Assembly (NCBI GenBank): GCA_016787605.1
Contig: JAEUUE010000123.1
Coordinates: forward strand, 25,985-89,984
Length of the DNA stretch: 64,000 nucleotides
Reading direction: 5' to 3'
Source: Cyclobacteriaceae bacterium
GTDB taxonomy: Bacteria > Bacteroidota > Bacteroidia > Cytophagales > Cyclobacteriaceae
The first letter of the stretch is position 1. The number at the start of each line of letters is the position of its first letter. The position numbers were made by a program, and so were the translations under genes. The notes under the pieces are model-generated. The model was not told where the DNA came from. It worked only from the letters and a program-made list of their open reading frames with translations, and did not search any database. Positions 42,363 through 51,821 of the stretch are shown here, in pieces.

Positions 42363-43862
42363 ATGAAAGCCCTCCTCTGTACCGAACACGGCCTTCCCTC
42401 CGCCCTTCGCCTCACCGATGTTCCCGAACCACAGGCCGGCCCCGGCGACGTGGTCATCCGCGTGCGTGCCTGCGGCGTCAACTTTCCCGACGTACTGATT
42501 ATCCAGAACAAGTACCAGTTTAAACCCACACTGCCCTTTTCCCCCGGCGGCGAAGTATCGGGTGACGTCATCGCCGTGGGCGAAAAAGTAAAGCATGTCA
42601 AAGCCGGCGACCGTGTCGTTGCCCTTTGCGGCTGGGGAGGATTCGCTGAGCAGGTCGTTGTGCAGGCGTCGCGCGTGTTTCCCATGCCCAAGGGAATGGA
42701 CTACCTCACCGGCGCTTCCACGCTGTACACGTACGGCACTTCTTACCACGCCCTCAAGGACAGGGCGCAGCTGAAGAAAGGTGAGACCGTACTCGTACTC
42801 GGCGCCGGCGGCGGCGTAGGGCTTGGAGCGGTCGAACTCGCCGGACTGATGGGAGCCACCGTCATCGCCGCGGCATCTACCGATGAAAAGCTGAAGGCGT
42901 GCGCGGAGAAAGGTGCCGTCCACCTGATCAATTATTCCACCGAAGATCTTCGTGCCCGGATCAAGGAAATCACCTCCGACAAAGGTGTCGATGTCGTGTA
43001 CGATCCCATCGGCGGGACGCTGGCCACCGAGGCCCTTCGGTCGATGGCGTGGAAAGGCCGCTACCTCGTGGTGGGCTTTGCCTCGGGCACCATCCCCCAG
43101 TTTCCGGCGAACCTGCCGTTGCTGAAAGGGTGTTCCATCGTGGGCGTATTCTGGGGGAGCTTCGCGGAGCGGGAACCCCAGCAGAGCCTGCAGAACTTCG
43201 GCGACTTGCTGGGCTTTATCAAATCCGGCCTGATCAAACAAAAGATATATAAAGAGTACCGCCTCGAAGACGCCGCCTCGGCCCTGGATGACTTGCTCAA
43301 CCGCAAAGTCACCGGCAAGGCCATCGTGAAAGTGGGTGAGTGGAAAGAAGAGCCTGCACAGGAAGAGAAAGCGGTATCGAAACCCAAGCCCGCTCCTTCA
43401 TCAGGAAACCCCCTGGTATTGTCGCTGGCCGATCTCAGGAACCACGTGGGTACCTCCCTGGGCGTGACCGAGTGGTTTACCGTGACGCAGGAGATGATCA
43501 ACGACTTTGCCCGGGCCACGCACGACTACCAATGGGTGCACGTCGACATCGAGCGGGCCAAGAACCAGATGCCCGGCGGCAAGACCATCGCCCACGGCTA
43601 CCTCACTTTGTCGCTGGCGTCGAAGTTCTTTTTTGAACTGCTGAAAATCGAGGGCGTTACCACCTCCATCAACTATGGACTCAACAAGGCGCGCTTTCCT
43701 GCGTCGGTCAAGTCGGGGAGCCGCATCCGAATGACCGGCAAGATTACCGGCGTGGAGGAAATGGCCGGAGGCGGCACCAAGATGCTCCTCGAGTGCATCA
43801 TAGAAGTTGAAGGAGAAGAAAAGCCCGCCTACGTCGGCGAACTCATCACCGCCTTGTACTGA
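42363..43862 (+). CDS. Fusion of zinc-free MDR oxidoreductase and MaoC-like dehydratase
   Basis: 499 aa. Residues 1-325 are a medium-chain NADPH:quinone-oxidoreductase-type enzyme (GDVVIRVRACGVNFPDVLI, the FSPGGEVSGDV loop, and the dinucleotide motif VLGAGGGVGLGAVELAG). After a charged Ala/Glu/Lys/Pro linker (about 330-350), residues 355-499 are a MaoC hot-dog domain with THDYQWVHVDIERAKNQ and PGGKTIAHGYLTLSL, carrying the hydratase Asp/His pair. Such fusions join an enoyl reductase with an enoyl hydratase. The FabG-like gene 50 bp downstream makes a ketoacyl reductase-hydratase-enoyl reductase set. Confidence 0.88.
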   Translation: MKALLCTEHGLPSALRLTDVPEPQAGPGDVVIRVRACGVNFPDVLIIQNKYQFKPTLPFSPGGEVSGDVIAVGEKVKHVKAGDRVVALCGWGGFAEQVVVQASRVFPMPKGMDYLTGASTLYTYGTSYHALKDRAQLKKGETVLVLGAGGGVGLGAVELAGLMGATVIAAASTDEKLKACAEKGAVHLINYSTEDLRARIKEITSDKGVDVVYDPIGGTLATEALRSMAWKGRYLVVGFASGTIPQFPANLPLLKGCSIVGVFWGSFAEREPQQSLQNFGDLLGFIKSGLIKQKIYKEYRLEDAASALDDLLNRKVTGKAIVKVGEWKEEPAQEEKAVSKPKPAPSSGNPLVLSLADLRNHVGTSLGVTEWFTVTQEMINDFARATHDYQWVHVDIERAKNQMPGGKTIAHGYLTLSLASKFFFELLKIEGVTTSINYGLNKARFPASVKSGSRIRMTGKITGVEEMAGGGTKMLLECIIEVEGEEKPAYVGELITALY

Positions 43863-43912
43863 AGGCACCCCCAATTACGAATCACCATTAACGAACAACC
43901 CATATCGATCCC

Positions 43913-44650
43913 ATGAGACTCAAGGATAAAGTCGCCATCATCACCGGGGGAGCCGCCGGCATCGGGCTCGCCACCGTCCAGGCCTTTGTGCGCGCAGGCG
44001 CTGCCGTCGCCTTTTGGGACGTGTCGGACAAAGGCGCCGAGGTGGCCGAGGAACTCACCCGGGCCGGGCACCGCGTCACGTTTACGAAAGTGACGGTGAC
44101 CGACAGTGACGAAGTGCTCCGCGCCACTGCGGCTGCCCACAAGCACTTCGGGCGCATTGACATCCTCATCAACAACGCCGGCATCACCCGCGACCGCACC
44201 CTGATGAAGATGACACAAGAAGAGTGGAACGACGTCATCAGCGTCAACCTCACCGGGGTGTTCAACTGCACGCAGGCCGTCGTGCCGATCATGAAAGAAC
44301 AAAACTACGGGCGCATCGTGTCGGCGTCGTCGAACGTGGCCATCCGCGGCAACTACGGGCAGACCAACTATGTAGCCACCAAGTCGGCGATCATTGGCAT
44401 GACCAAGGTGTGGGCGCTGGAGCTAGGCCGTTACGGCATCACCGCCAATTGCATCGCGCCGGGGTTCATCAGGACCGCCATGACCGACGCCATGCCCGAG
44501 GAAGTTCGCAAGGCTTCCCTGGCCCACATCCCTGTCGGCCACTGGGGTGAGCCTCACGACATCGCCATGGGCTACGTCTACCTCTCCTCCGACGAAGCCC
44601 GCTTCGTAAGCGGCATCTGCCTCACCATCGACGGCGGCGCCGCTCGTTAA
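43913..44650 (+). CDS. FabG-like short-chain dehydrogenase/reductase
   Basis: 245 aa, classical SDR. Cofactor loop TGGAAGIGLA near residue 11, NNAGI, catalytic Ser (SASSNVAIRG) and Y-x3-K (TNYVATKSA), and the closing GICLTIDGGAAR. Best match to 3-oxoacyl-[acyl carrier protein]/acetoacetyl-CoA reductases. 50 bp behind the MDR-MaoC fusion on the same strand. Substrate chain length unknown. No gene in 44651-44869. Confidence 0.9.
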   Translation: MRLKDKVAIITGGAAGIGLATVQAFVRAGAAVAFWDVSDKGAEVAEELTRAGHRVTFTKVTVTDSDEVLRATAAAHKHFGRIDILINNAGITRDRTLMKMTQEEWNDVISVNLTGVFNCTQAVVPIMKEQNYGRIVSASSNVAIRGNYGQTNYVATKSAIIGMTKVWALELGRYGITANCIAPGFIRTAMTDAMPEEVRKASLAHIPVGHWGEPHDIAMGYVYLSSDEARFVSGICLTIDGGAAR

Positions 44651-44869
44651 TTTGCATCGCCCGCAGAAGCTTTTGCGGAGGCGGTAAAATTTGAAAATTG
44701 TGAGGCTCCCCATGTTGGGCATTGCAGCCTGACATGCAACATAAATCAAGACGTTGGCACGTTGACACCTGGCTCGTTGCAACATTGCCCTTCCAATTTC
44801 TTTGTAATCGACCTGTTTTTGTTTGCCAACAGTCAGCCTGCCGGGCAGGATTAGCCTATCTTTGATTGC

Positions 44870-45622
44870 ATGGATACGCTGCGCATCACCATCGTCGAAG
44901 ACGAATTGATCGTTGCGGAAGACCTTCGGTTGACCCTGGAAGGAGAAGGTTATGTCGTGACCGGCACGTTTGACACCGCCGAAGCCGCCTACGAACACAT
45001 CCTAAGGGAGTCGCCCGACCTGGTGATGGTCGATATCCGGCTACAAGGACCCATGACAGGCATAGACTTGACCGGGAAATTACGGTTGTTGCGTCCTATT
45101 CCGGTCATCTACCTGACGGCCAACTCAGACGAAGAGACTTACCAGCAGGCCCGCCGCACGAAGCCCCAGGCCTTCCTGGTGAAGCCCTTCAATGTACGGA
45201 CGCTGCTCGCGGCCGTCGACCTGGCTTTCTACAACTTCTCAGAAAACCGGGAAGCCGAAGGAATCCTGGACCCGGTTCCTTTCGAAAGCAAGCCCATCGC
45301 CCTTCCTGTCAGCGACGGTTTCTTCATACGCACCGGGGGCAAGCACAAGAAAATCAGGGGCGAGGAACTTCTCTTCATCGAAGCCGATGGCAGCTATGCC
45401 AAGGTGGTGACAGAAAACGGGCAGTATATGATTTCCCAGAACCTCAGCGCCTTTCAGCGCAAAAGCAACCTGCCCACCCTTCTCCGCGTCCACCGGTCGT
45501 ACCTGGTCAACGTCAACCACGTAGATTCATTTGACGAGACATTCCTCTATATCGGAAAGCACCACATCCCCATCAGCAAGTCTTACCGCGCCGACTTCCT
45601 CTCCGTGCTCAACGCCCTTTGA
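44870..45622 (+). CDS. LytTR-family response regulator
   Basis: 250 aa. Receiver domain at 1-120 with E10-D11, phosphoacceptor D55 (VMVDIRLQG), Thr in YLTANSDEE and Lys in FLVKPF. LytTR DNA-binding domain at about 150-248 (SDGFFIRTGGKHKKI, LFIEADGSYAKV, LLRVHRSYLVNVNHV). Its stop abuts the stop of the convergent TPR histidine kinase gene (45622/45623), the likely partner. Confidence 0.9.
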   Translation: MDTLRITIVEDELIVAEDLRLTLEGEGYVVTGTFDTAEAAYEHILRESPDLVMVDIRLQGPMTGIDLTGKLRLLRPIPVIYLTANSDEETYQQARRTKPQAFLVKPFNVRTLLAAVDLAFYNFSENREAEGILDPVPFESKPIALPVSDGFFIRTGGKHKKIRGEELLFIEADGSYAKVVTENGQYMISQNLSAFQRKSNLPTLLRVHRSYLVNVNHVDSFDETFLYIGKHHIPISKSYRADFLSVLNAL

Positions 45623-47686
45623 TTATTTCACCGCCGCTTCCATACGGATGGCCACCGTATTGGGATCGGGTTGCTGAAGCGTGCCCTTGAGTTTGCGGAG
45701 AAGCAAGCCGATGAGTTTCGTCCCAAACCCATCCGTCGAGGCGCCATACCGGTAGCCCGGCCCATTGTCGACCACTTTCAAAAGAAGTCCGTCCTGGTCC
45801 GTCTTCAACGTGAGAGTGAACAGCGGTGAGGGATGATTGACCAGGGCATGTTTCATGGCGTTGGTGACCAATTCATTAACCAGGAGGCCCAGGGCGATGG
45901 CGGTGTCCACGTCAACGAGCAGAGAAGTGATCTCTACATTCTTGGTCAGCGGGGCACGGGTGGGAAAGGTACTGAGAAGGTTAGCCACGAGCTCCTGCAC
46001 AAAGGTGGCCACATCCACCTGGTACACATCCTGGCCCTGGTAGAGGCGTTGGTGGATTACGCCCATGGTCATGATGCGGTTCCTGATTTCCTCGATCTGT
46101 GCCGTGAGTTCAGCATTGCGCTGCGTCTGCGCCTGCAGGTTCAGCAGGCTCACAATATACTGGAGATTGTTTTTCACCCGGTGATGAATTTCCTGCACCA
46201 TCGCCCGCTGCTCCTGGTTGCGGGCGTTCAGCTGGGCATTCTGCCGCCGAATTCTCCGTTGCTGAACATAAAATACCACCATGAACGACACCGAAAGTGT
46301 GGCCACCACGATAAAGGAAGCCAGCGTAATGGTGCGATTACGGAGGAGGAGACGGGTGGCTTCCAGCTCGCGCTCCTTTTTGGAGGTGGCGAGCTGAGCC
46401 TGGAAGCGCATAAGTTCCATGGCGCTCTCATTGCGATTGATACTATCCAGCAACTTCTCAAACAGCCGGGAAAAAATCAGCGCCTTGACGGTTTCTCCCC
46501 GCTTTTCATAGTAATCACGTCCGAATTCATAAAGTGCGGAGGTGTGTTTTACCGACACCTCCCGGGCCAGTTGAACGCCCTCTTCCAGGTAGCGCTCGAC
46601 CGCGGGCCAGTTGCCTAATCGGTCATATACCTTGGCCAGGTCGCCGTGAAGCGCGGCCACGGTCAACCGGTTGTTCATGGCGCGGTTGAGGGTAAAAGCC
46701 ATCCGGAAGTACCGCAAGGCCGAGTCAGGTTCATCAAACTGCCGGTACGACTGCCCGATTTGTTCATAGGTAATGGCCACCTTGATACGGGTAGCCCGAT
46801 GGAGCTCACCGAGGGCCAGCCGATGGTAGTAGAAACACGAGTCCTTCATGCCGGCGAGCCCGTACTCTTTGGCGGCGAGATACCAAAAGGGGTAATAGCC
46901 GATTTTACTCATCACCTTCGAACCAAGCGCCGCATAATAACCGGCTTTCCGGTGCTCACCCAATTCCCGAAGGGCGATGCTTATGTTGATCAGGCTCTGG
47001 TATACACCGACCTGGTTGTTCTCGCGCTTGAATTTCTGCAACAAGCGCGATTCGTCGCGAACGACATCGCGGTAGTACAAGGTATCGATGAAGTAGTTGT
47101 TAATTCCGGTGAAGTCGCCCACGTAGTGGATGAAGTCGGGTTCGGCCTCCTTGAGGCGTTCGAGTTCGAGCAGGTAGCGGAGCGACCGCGCAAAATCGCC
47201 TCGCCGATGATACATCAGCGCAAGGTCGTGTAGCACTTCAATCTGGCCCGTCCGATGGCGCATGCCGACAAATCGGGAGAGTGCCCGCAGAAAGTTGGCT
47301 TCGGCCGAATCGTAATAGCCCTGGTAATAGTAGTTATTGGCCTTAACATGGTTGATACGGGCCATCGACTCCACGTCTTTCACCGACCGGGCATCTGCCA
47401 TGGCTGCCTCCAGGGTGGCTAGTGAAGCGGCATAGTCCCCGTTGGTCCACTGCGTCTTTCCCAAGGCCAACCGGGCACGCGCCAGGCACCATCCCGTTGT
47501 GCCGGTGTACTTCCCCACGAGCGACTCCGCCTGGGCGACCGCCTTCGGGTAGTCCGACCAGATCAGCGCCTCCATGGTCTTCACTTCATCCGCCACGATT
47601 GCGGTGTCGCACTGGCCTGGAGACTTTCCGGCCGCCACCACCAGCCACATGCCGGCCAACAGGATGATCTTACCCCAACTCGCCAT
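45623..47686 (-). CDS. TPR-containing sensor histidine kinase (HisKA_2 type)
   Basis: 687 aa from ATG 47684-47686, which opens a signal peptide (MASWGKIILLAGMWLVVAAG); an earlier ATG at 47743 would add 19 residues. Periplasmic TPR-like repeats at about 30-390, one membrane segment (ITLASFIVVATLSVSFMVVF), a coiled coil, a HisKA_2 motif with EIHHRVKNNLQYIV (His501/502 in this numbering), and HATPase with LLVNELVTNAMKHA, KVVDNGPG and GFGTKLIGLL. Pairs with the convergent LytTR regulator. Confidence 0.88.
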   Translation of the reverse strand: MASWGKIILLAGMWLVVAAGKSPGQCDTAIVADEVKTMEALIWSDYPKAVAQAESLVGKYTGTTGWCLARARLALGKTQWTNGDYAASLATLEAAMADARSVKDVESMARINHVKANNYYYQGYYDSAEANFLRALSRFVGMRHRTGQIEVLHDLALMYHRRGDFARSLRYLLELERLKEAEPDFIHYVGDFTGINNYFIDTLYYRDVVRDESRLLQKFKRENNQVGVYQSLINISIALRELGEHRKAGYYAALGSKVMSKIGYYPFWYLAAKEYGLAGMKDSCFYYHRLALGELHRATRIKVAITYEQIGQSYRQFDEPDSALRYFRMAFTLNRAMNNRLTVAALHGDLAKVYDRLGNWPAVERYLEEGVQLAREVSVKHTSALYEFGRDYYEKRGETVKALIFSRLFEKLLDSINRNESAMELMRFQAQLATSKKERELEATRLLLRNRTITLASFIVVATLSVSFMVVFYVQQRRIRRQNAQLNARNQEQRAMVQEIHHRVKNNLQYIVSLLNLQAQTQRNAELTAQIEEIRNRIMTMGVIHQRLYQGQDVYQVDVATFVQELVANLLSTFPTRAPLTKNVEITSLLVDVDTAIALGLLVNELVTNAMKHALVNHPSPLFTLTLKTDQDGLLLKVVDNGPGYRYGASTDGFGTKLIGLLLRKLKGTLQQPDPNTVAIRMEAAVK

Positions 47687-47803
47687 GGACTCAAGATACG
47701 GCTTTACCGGTGTATCGGCTTGCACCATTGGATTGCCGGACACCGAGGAAAAAAGCAGTCGCCAACCGCCATGCTGCCGGTAACCGCATCCGACCTACCG
47801 TCC

Positions 47804-48283
47804 TTACGGCATCTTCGACATTTTCAGGAATTTCTGGAAGTACAGGAAGCAGTCACAATCTACCTTGTACGAATAGTCGTCGTCGATCGGGTCGCGCTGA
47901 TCCCAATCCATCGACGTCCCGGCCACAAAATTCTTGATGGTGAAGAAACCAAGCCCATTGCTGCCATCGGTACCGATGAGGATGGTACCCGAGGCATCGT
48001 CTAGGTTCCAGGTACTCGGCCCGAATACCACATTACCCATGATGTCCTTCACAGACATCATGTTATCTTCAAAGACCAGTTTGTAGCCGACGAGGCTCGG
48101 ATCGTTGGCACGGGGAGTAATGATGCCGTCTCCCTTTCGCCACTCCGTCCCCTCTCCCGAAGTGATCGCCCAGGAACCCTGGATGGTGGTCGAAGACAAC
48201 CCGGCAGGCGCCGCCTCTTCTTTCTTGCATGCGGCGGTCAACAGCGTCAGGCCGACAACCACCATGAAAATTTGTCTTTTCAT
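47804..48283 (-). CDS. Lipoprotein with lipocalin-like start
   Basis: 159 aa from ATG 48281-48283; upstream in-frame codons are not plausible signal sequence. Lipobox LTAAC (Cys19) followed by KKEEAAPAG. IQGSWAITSGEGTEWRKG resembles the beginning of lipocalin-like/DUF4923 domains. Short, beta-rich, function unknown. Confidence 0.7.
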   Translation of the reverse strand: MKRQIFMVVVGLTLLTAACKKEEAAPAGLSSTTIQGSWAITSGEGTEWRKGDGIITPRANDPSLVGYKLVFEDNMMSVKDIMGNVVFGPSTWNLDDASGTILIGTDGSNGLGFFTIKNFVAGTSMDWDQRDPIDDDYSYKVDCDCFLYFQKFLKMSKMP

Positions 48284-48470
48284 TGGATTTGAGGTTTGTT
48301 TAAGTGAATGTAATGGGGCGGAATTGGGGCGCCTTGCCTTCCCTTGCGGGTAGCCAATTTGGTTTGCAGAACACCCCATTCGCTTTGTGAATTCCGCGCT
48401 ACCCCTGTATTTTCAAACCACAGAGTACCTTGCAACCTCTCATCCCCGCACTTTATCACCTAACCCGATC

Positions 48471-50267
48471 ATGTACACCAACCTCGACCATCTCAAATTC
48501 CTCCTCCGCGACGTTCATCCGATCTCTTCGCTGCTCAAACTCCCCCGCTTCGCGCACCTCGACTGGGAACAATGCTGGATGATGGTCGAATCGGCCAAGG
48601 CACTCGCCGACCGGCACATGGCGCCGTACTTCAAGGAGATGGACACCCTGGGCGTTACCTACGACGGCAAGGGCGGGGTGAAGTCGCACCCGCAGCTGAA
48701 AACCATTATCCGCCAGGCCGCTGAGGGCGGGTGGATCAACGGCGCCGCCTCGTTTGAAGTCGGTGGGATGCAGATGCCGCTGATGATCTTCAACTCCGGC
48801 CACCATATCTTCCAGGCCGCCAACAACGGATGCCAGGGTTACTTCAGCCTCACGAGCGGCGCGGCGGCACTGATCACCAGTTTCGGGTCGAAGGAACAGA
48901 TCGAGACATTCGTCCCGAAGATGTTTGACGGGCTCTGGCAGGGTACCATGGCCCTCACCGAACCCCAGGCAGGAAGTTCACTGACCGACATCACCACTTC
49001 GGCAAAGCCACTGGGCGGCGACAGGTACAAGATCAAAGGGCAAAAGATATTTATCTCCGGCGGGCAGCATGAAGCCTGCGACAACTTCGTGCACCTCACC
49101 CTGGCCCGCATCGAAGGAGCGCCTCCCGGCACCAAAGGCATATCCTTGTTTATCATCCCAAAATTCCGGCCCGAACCCGACGGCTCGCTGAAGTACAACG
49201 ATGTGTTCTGCGCCGGCGACTTCCAGAAGATGGGACAGCGAGGCTACGTCACCACGCACCTGGTGTTTGGCGACAACGACGACTGCGTGGGATACCTGGT
49301 CGGCGAAGCCCACAAAGGGCTCCCTTACATGTTCCAGATGATGAACGAAGCGCGCATCGGCGTGGGGCAGACGGCCGCCTCGGTGGCCATGGCCGCCTAC
49401 TACGCCTCGCTGGAATACGCGAAGGAACGGTCGCAGGGACGACTCGCCAGCGAGAAAGATCCACTCAAGCCGCCGACACTCATCATCCGGCACCCCGACG
49501 TGCAGCGTATGCTTTTGACCCAAAAGGCCATCGCCGAAGGTTCCATCTCATTGGCGATGGAATGCAACCGGCTCTACGACCTGAGTCACGCCACCGAAGG
49601 TGAAGAGCAGCGAAATCATTGGTTGCTCCTGGAAATTCTCACGCCCATCGTGAAGACCTATTCTTCCGAGCAGGGCAGCCGCGCCGCCGCCCTCGCCGTG
49701 CAGACGCTGGGGGGCTACGGCTTCACCATGGACTTCCCCGTGCAGCAGCACTACCGCGACCTGAAAATCATGTCGATCTACGAAGGCACGACGGGGATTC
49801 AGTCGCTCGACCTGCTGGGTCGCAAGGTGACAATGGAGAAAGGCAAGGCCCTGGCGCTCCTGCTGGCGGAGATGAAAAAGACCGCCGACACCGCCCGCCC
49901 GATGAACGGGTTGAAGTCCTATGCCGACCAGCTGTCGGAAGAGGCTGATCGGGTGCAGTCAGTCCTGGGTCACCTGCTCAAGTACGCGCCTACCGACGTC
50001 GACCGGTATCTTTCCGACGCCACTGTCTTTATGGAACAGGTGAGCTACGTCGTCATCGCCTGGCAGTGGCTGAAGATGGCCGCTTGCGCGCAGGAGATAT
50101 TGTCAAAAGGAGACTTAGGCACCACGCCAAGGGCGTTCTATGAAGGCAAAATCCACACGATGAAATTCTTCTTCCGCTACGAACTCCCTCATGCCGAAGC
50201 GTGCGCGGCAACGTTGACCGACCCCGAGTACCTAACAGGCTTATCCAACCACGACCTGTTGGGGTAA
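48471..50267 (+). CDS. Acyl-CoA dehydrogenase
   Basis: 598 aa from ATG 48471; a further start 28 codons upstream gives an unconserved extension. Domains in order: N-terminal helical, middle beta (MALTEPQAGSSLTDITTSAK, IKGQKIFISGG), C-terminal helical (IGVGQTAASVAMAAYYASLEYAKERSQGR, ALAVQTLGGYGFTMDFPVQQHYRDLKIMSIYEGTTGIQ), then a C-terminal extension typical of the 590-600 aa class. FAD-dependent alpha-beta dehydrogenation of acyl-CoA, first step of beta-oxidation. No electron-transfer flavoprotein gene is nearby. Confidence 0.93.
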   Translation: MYTNLDHLKFLLRDVHPISSLLKLPRFAHLDWEQCWMMVESAKALADRHMAPYFKEMDTLGVTYDGKGGVKSHPQLKTIIRQAAEGGWINGAASFEVGGMQMPLMIFNSGHHIFQAANNGCQGYFSLTSGAAALITSFGSKEQIETFVPKMFDGLWQGTMALTEPQAGSSLTDITTSAKPLGGDRYKIKGQKIFISGGQHEACDNFVHLTLARIEGAPPGTKGISLFIIPKFRPEPDGSLKYNDVFCAGDFQKMGQRGYVTTHLVFGDNDDCVGYLVGEAHKGLPYMFQMMNEARIGVGQTAASVAMAAYYASLEYAKERSQGRLASEKDPLKPPTLIIRHPDVQRMLLTQKAIAEGSISLAMECNRLYDLSHATEGEEQRNHWLLLEILTPIVKTYSSEQGSRAAALAVQTLGGYGFTMDFPVQQHYRDLKIMSIYEGTTGIQSLDLLGRKVTMEKGKALALLLAEMKKTADTARPMNGLKSYADQLSEEADRVQSVLGHLLKYAPTDVDRYLSDATVFMEQVSYVVIAWQWLKMAACAQEILSKGDLGTTPRAFYEGKIHTMKFFFRYELPHAEACAATLTDPEYLTGLSNHDLLG

Positions 50268-50297
50268 TTCAAGATTTGAGAGCTTTTCCTCAGCGAT

Positions 50298-50333
50298 CCT
50301 TCGCGCCTTTGCGACTTTGCGGTGGTCACCCAA
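50298..50333. repeat. Copy of the hairpin family also at 33927-34032
   Basis: GCGCCTTTGCGACTTTGCGG followed by TGGTCACCC, matching the right arm near 34000-34032; here the opposing arm is not evident. The stretch 50268-50515 otherwise shows nothing. Confidence 0.5.
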
Positions 50334-50515
50334 ACGCTCCGCAAAGTCACTGATCTTAGAATAAGAACTCGTCTTAGCTTCCATTTCGCGTCACTTTGAC
50401 AGTTTTCAGCTATCAAAGGACACCAACTTCTGCCAACCTGTCTTTTTTCTGGTGCCGGCACAGATTTTCCTGAGGGTAGATCAAAAGATTGTTCAACCAC
50501 TAAAAACTATACTGT

Positions 50516-50944
50516 ATGAGTCTCATCCGCTATAACACCAACGAGTATGTGCCTGCTACGTTCAGCAGTCTCATCGACCGCTTCTTCAACGACACGCTGA
50601 CCCGTTCGGGCGGCAGTTCCTTCCAGCCGCGTGTAGACATCGTGGAAACCGACAAGGCCTTTGAACTTCACGTGGCCGTGCCGGGGATGAACAAGGAAGA
50701 TTTCCAGATCGAGATGAAGGACAACTTCCTTACCGTAAGTGGCGAGCGCAAGTTCACCAGCGAGCAGAAGGACACCAACTGGCACAGCATTGAAACCCAG
50801 TACGGCAACTTCTCGCGCTCCTTCTCCCTCCCGGAGAACGTCGACGCCGCCAAGATCTCGGCCAAGTACGTCAACGGCATCCTGGAAGTATCGATCCCGA
50901 AGGACGAGAAGAAAGCGCTGAAGACGACCATCAAGGTAAATTAA
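50516..50944 (+). CDS. Hsp20 family small heat shock protein
   Basis: 142 aa. The alpha-crystallin domain spans about 37-135: PRVDIVETDKAFELHVAVPG, LTVSGER, FSRSFSLPENVDAAKISAKY, NGILEVSIPKDEK. ATP-independent holdase that binds unfolding proteins. A strong terminator follows; no heat-shock promoter element can be named. Confidence 0.94.
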   Translation: MSLIRYNTNEYVPATFSSLIDRFFNDTLTRSGGSSFQPRVDIVETDKAFELHVAVPGMNKEDFQIEMKDNFLTVSGERKFTSEQKDTNWHSIETQYGNFSRSFSLPENVDAAKISAKYVNGILEVSIPKDEKKALKTTIKVN

Positions 50945-51014
50945 TTCGCGCCGGGCGAAACATCCTGTAATCCATACTTGTTATTAAGTCAGATTTAGGT
51001 TGAGGGGTTGGTTT

Positions 51015-51052
51015 GAGGAGTCCCATCGAACGGTGGGGCTCCTCTTTTTTTT
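51015..51052 (+). terminator. Intrinsic terminator of the hsp20 gene
   Basis: GAGGAGtCCCA-tcgaacgg-TGGGgCTCCTC stem (about 11 bp, one T-G pair) followed by eight T. Confidence 0.92.
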
Positions 51053-51066
51053 AACAAGGGGGTAAC

Positions 51067-51819
51067 TTAGATGGGCAACAGGAACGACGCCACGGCGCGC
51101 CAGGCGGGAGTGCCGGGCAGGATGAGGTAGGCCAGCTGTAGGGCCAGGTAGATAATCAAGGAAACCACGAGGGGTTTAACCGGACGACCGTTGCGGTAGT
51201 CAACCCAGGCCAATGCAGCCAGAATCCCATCGATGAGGGTGAAGGCCACAAACGAAGCCGGGATACTGTAAATATTCTCGATGCCGAGGCGGATGAAAAA
51301 CAAGCGATCAACAATAGGTCCCGTGACGGTGACGATCGCTGCCAACATATACCGGCTGTGGAAGATCATGTTGCGCCGATGCCACATGGCCAGTGTAAAG
51401 AAGATGGCAGGCCACACGATGTAGACCACCCCCAACAAGGATCCGTCCAGTACCCGTTGCACAACTTGGTCGTCCGATAATGCGGCAGCGCCTGAGGCCA
51501 CTTCTCCCTGAAGTCTCGCCACCTCGTACTTCGCCCCCTGCCGCAACATCGCAAACCCCGTAAGTACCACCATCGGCAGAACGATGTAGCTGAACTTTCC
51601 AATGGTCCGATGCCAACCGGTCTGCCTGTACCGGATCAGCAAGGGCTGCGTGATGGATAGTCCGAGCCAAAGGGCCATGACGACGAAGTGCACATGCGTC
51701 ACCGGGGTCTGGCCTTCGATCACCGAAAAATAAGTAGTGTGAAAAGCCACGGCGGCCAACGGCAGGTACAGCAGGATGTAATAGCCCAGGTTCCGGAAAG
51801 CCGTGTCGCGACCAGCCAT
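51067..51819 (-). CDS. Predicted integral membrane protein
   Basis: 250 aa from ATG 51817-51819 (an upstream TTG is ignored). Seven or so hydrophobic segments. Features: HTTYFSVIEGQTPVTHVHFV, LLIRYRQTGWHRTIGKFSYIV, WHRRNMIFHSRYMLAAIVTV. Conserved His residues in segments 2-5 suggest a DUF2306-like or heme-binding membrane protein, but this is uncertain. Coupled to the DUF3592 gene (2 nt apart). Confidence 0.62.
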   Translation of the reverse strand: MAGRDTAFRNLGYYILLYLPLAAVAFHTTYFSVIEGQTPVTHVHFVVMALWLGLSITQPLLIRYRQTGWHRTIGKFSYIVLPMVVLTGFAMLRQGAKYEVARLQGEVASGAAALSDDQVVQRVLDGSLLGVVYIVWPAIFFTLAMWHRRNMIFHSRYMLAAIVTVTGPIVDRLFFIRLGIENIYSIPASFVAFTLIDGILAALAWVDYRNGRPVKPLVVSLIIYLALQLAYLILPGTPAWRAVASFLLPI

Positions 51820-51821
51820 GG

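Noticed and set aside
42342-43241. 299-codon minus-strand frame opposite the MDR-MaoC gene
   Set aside because: Shadow of a well-supported gene.
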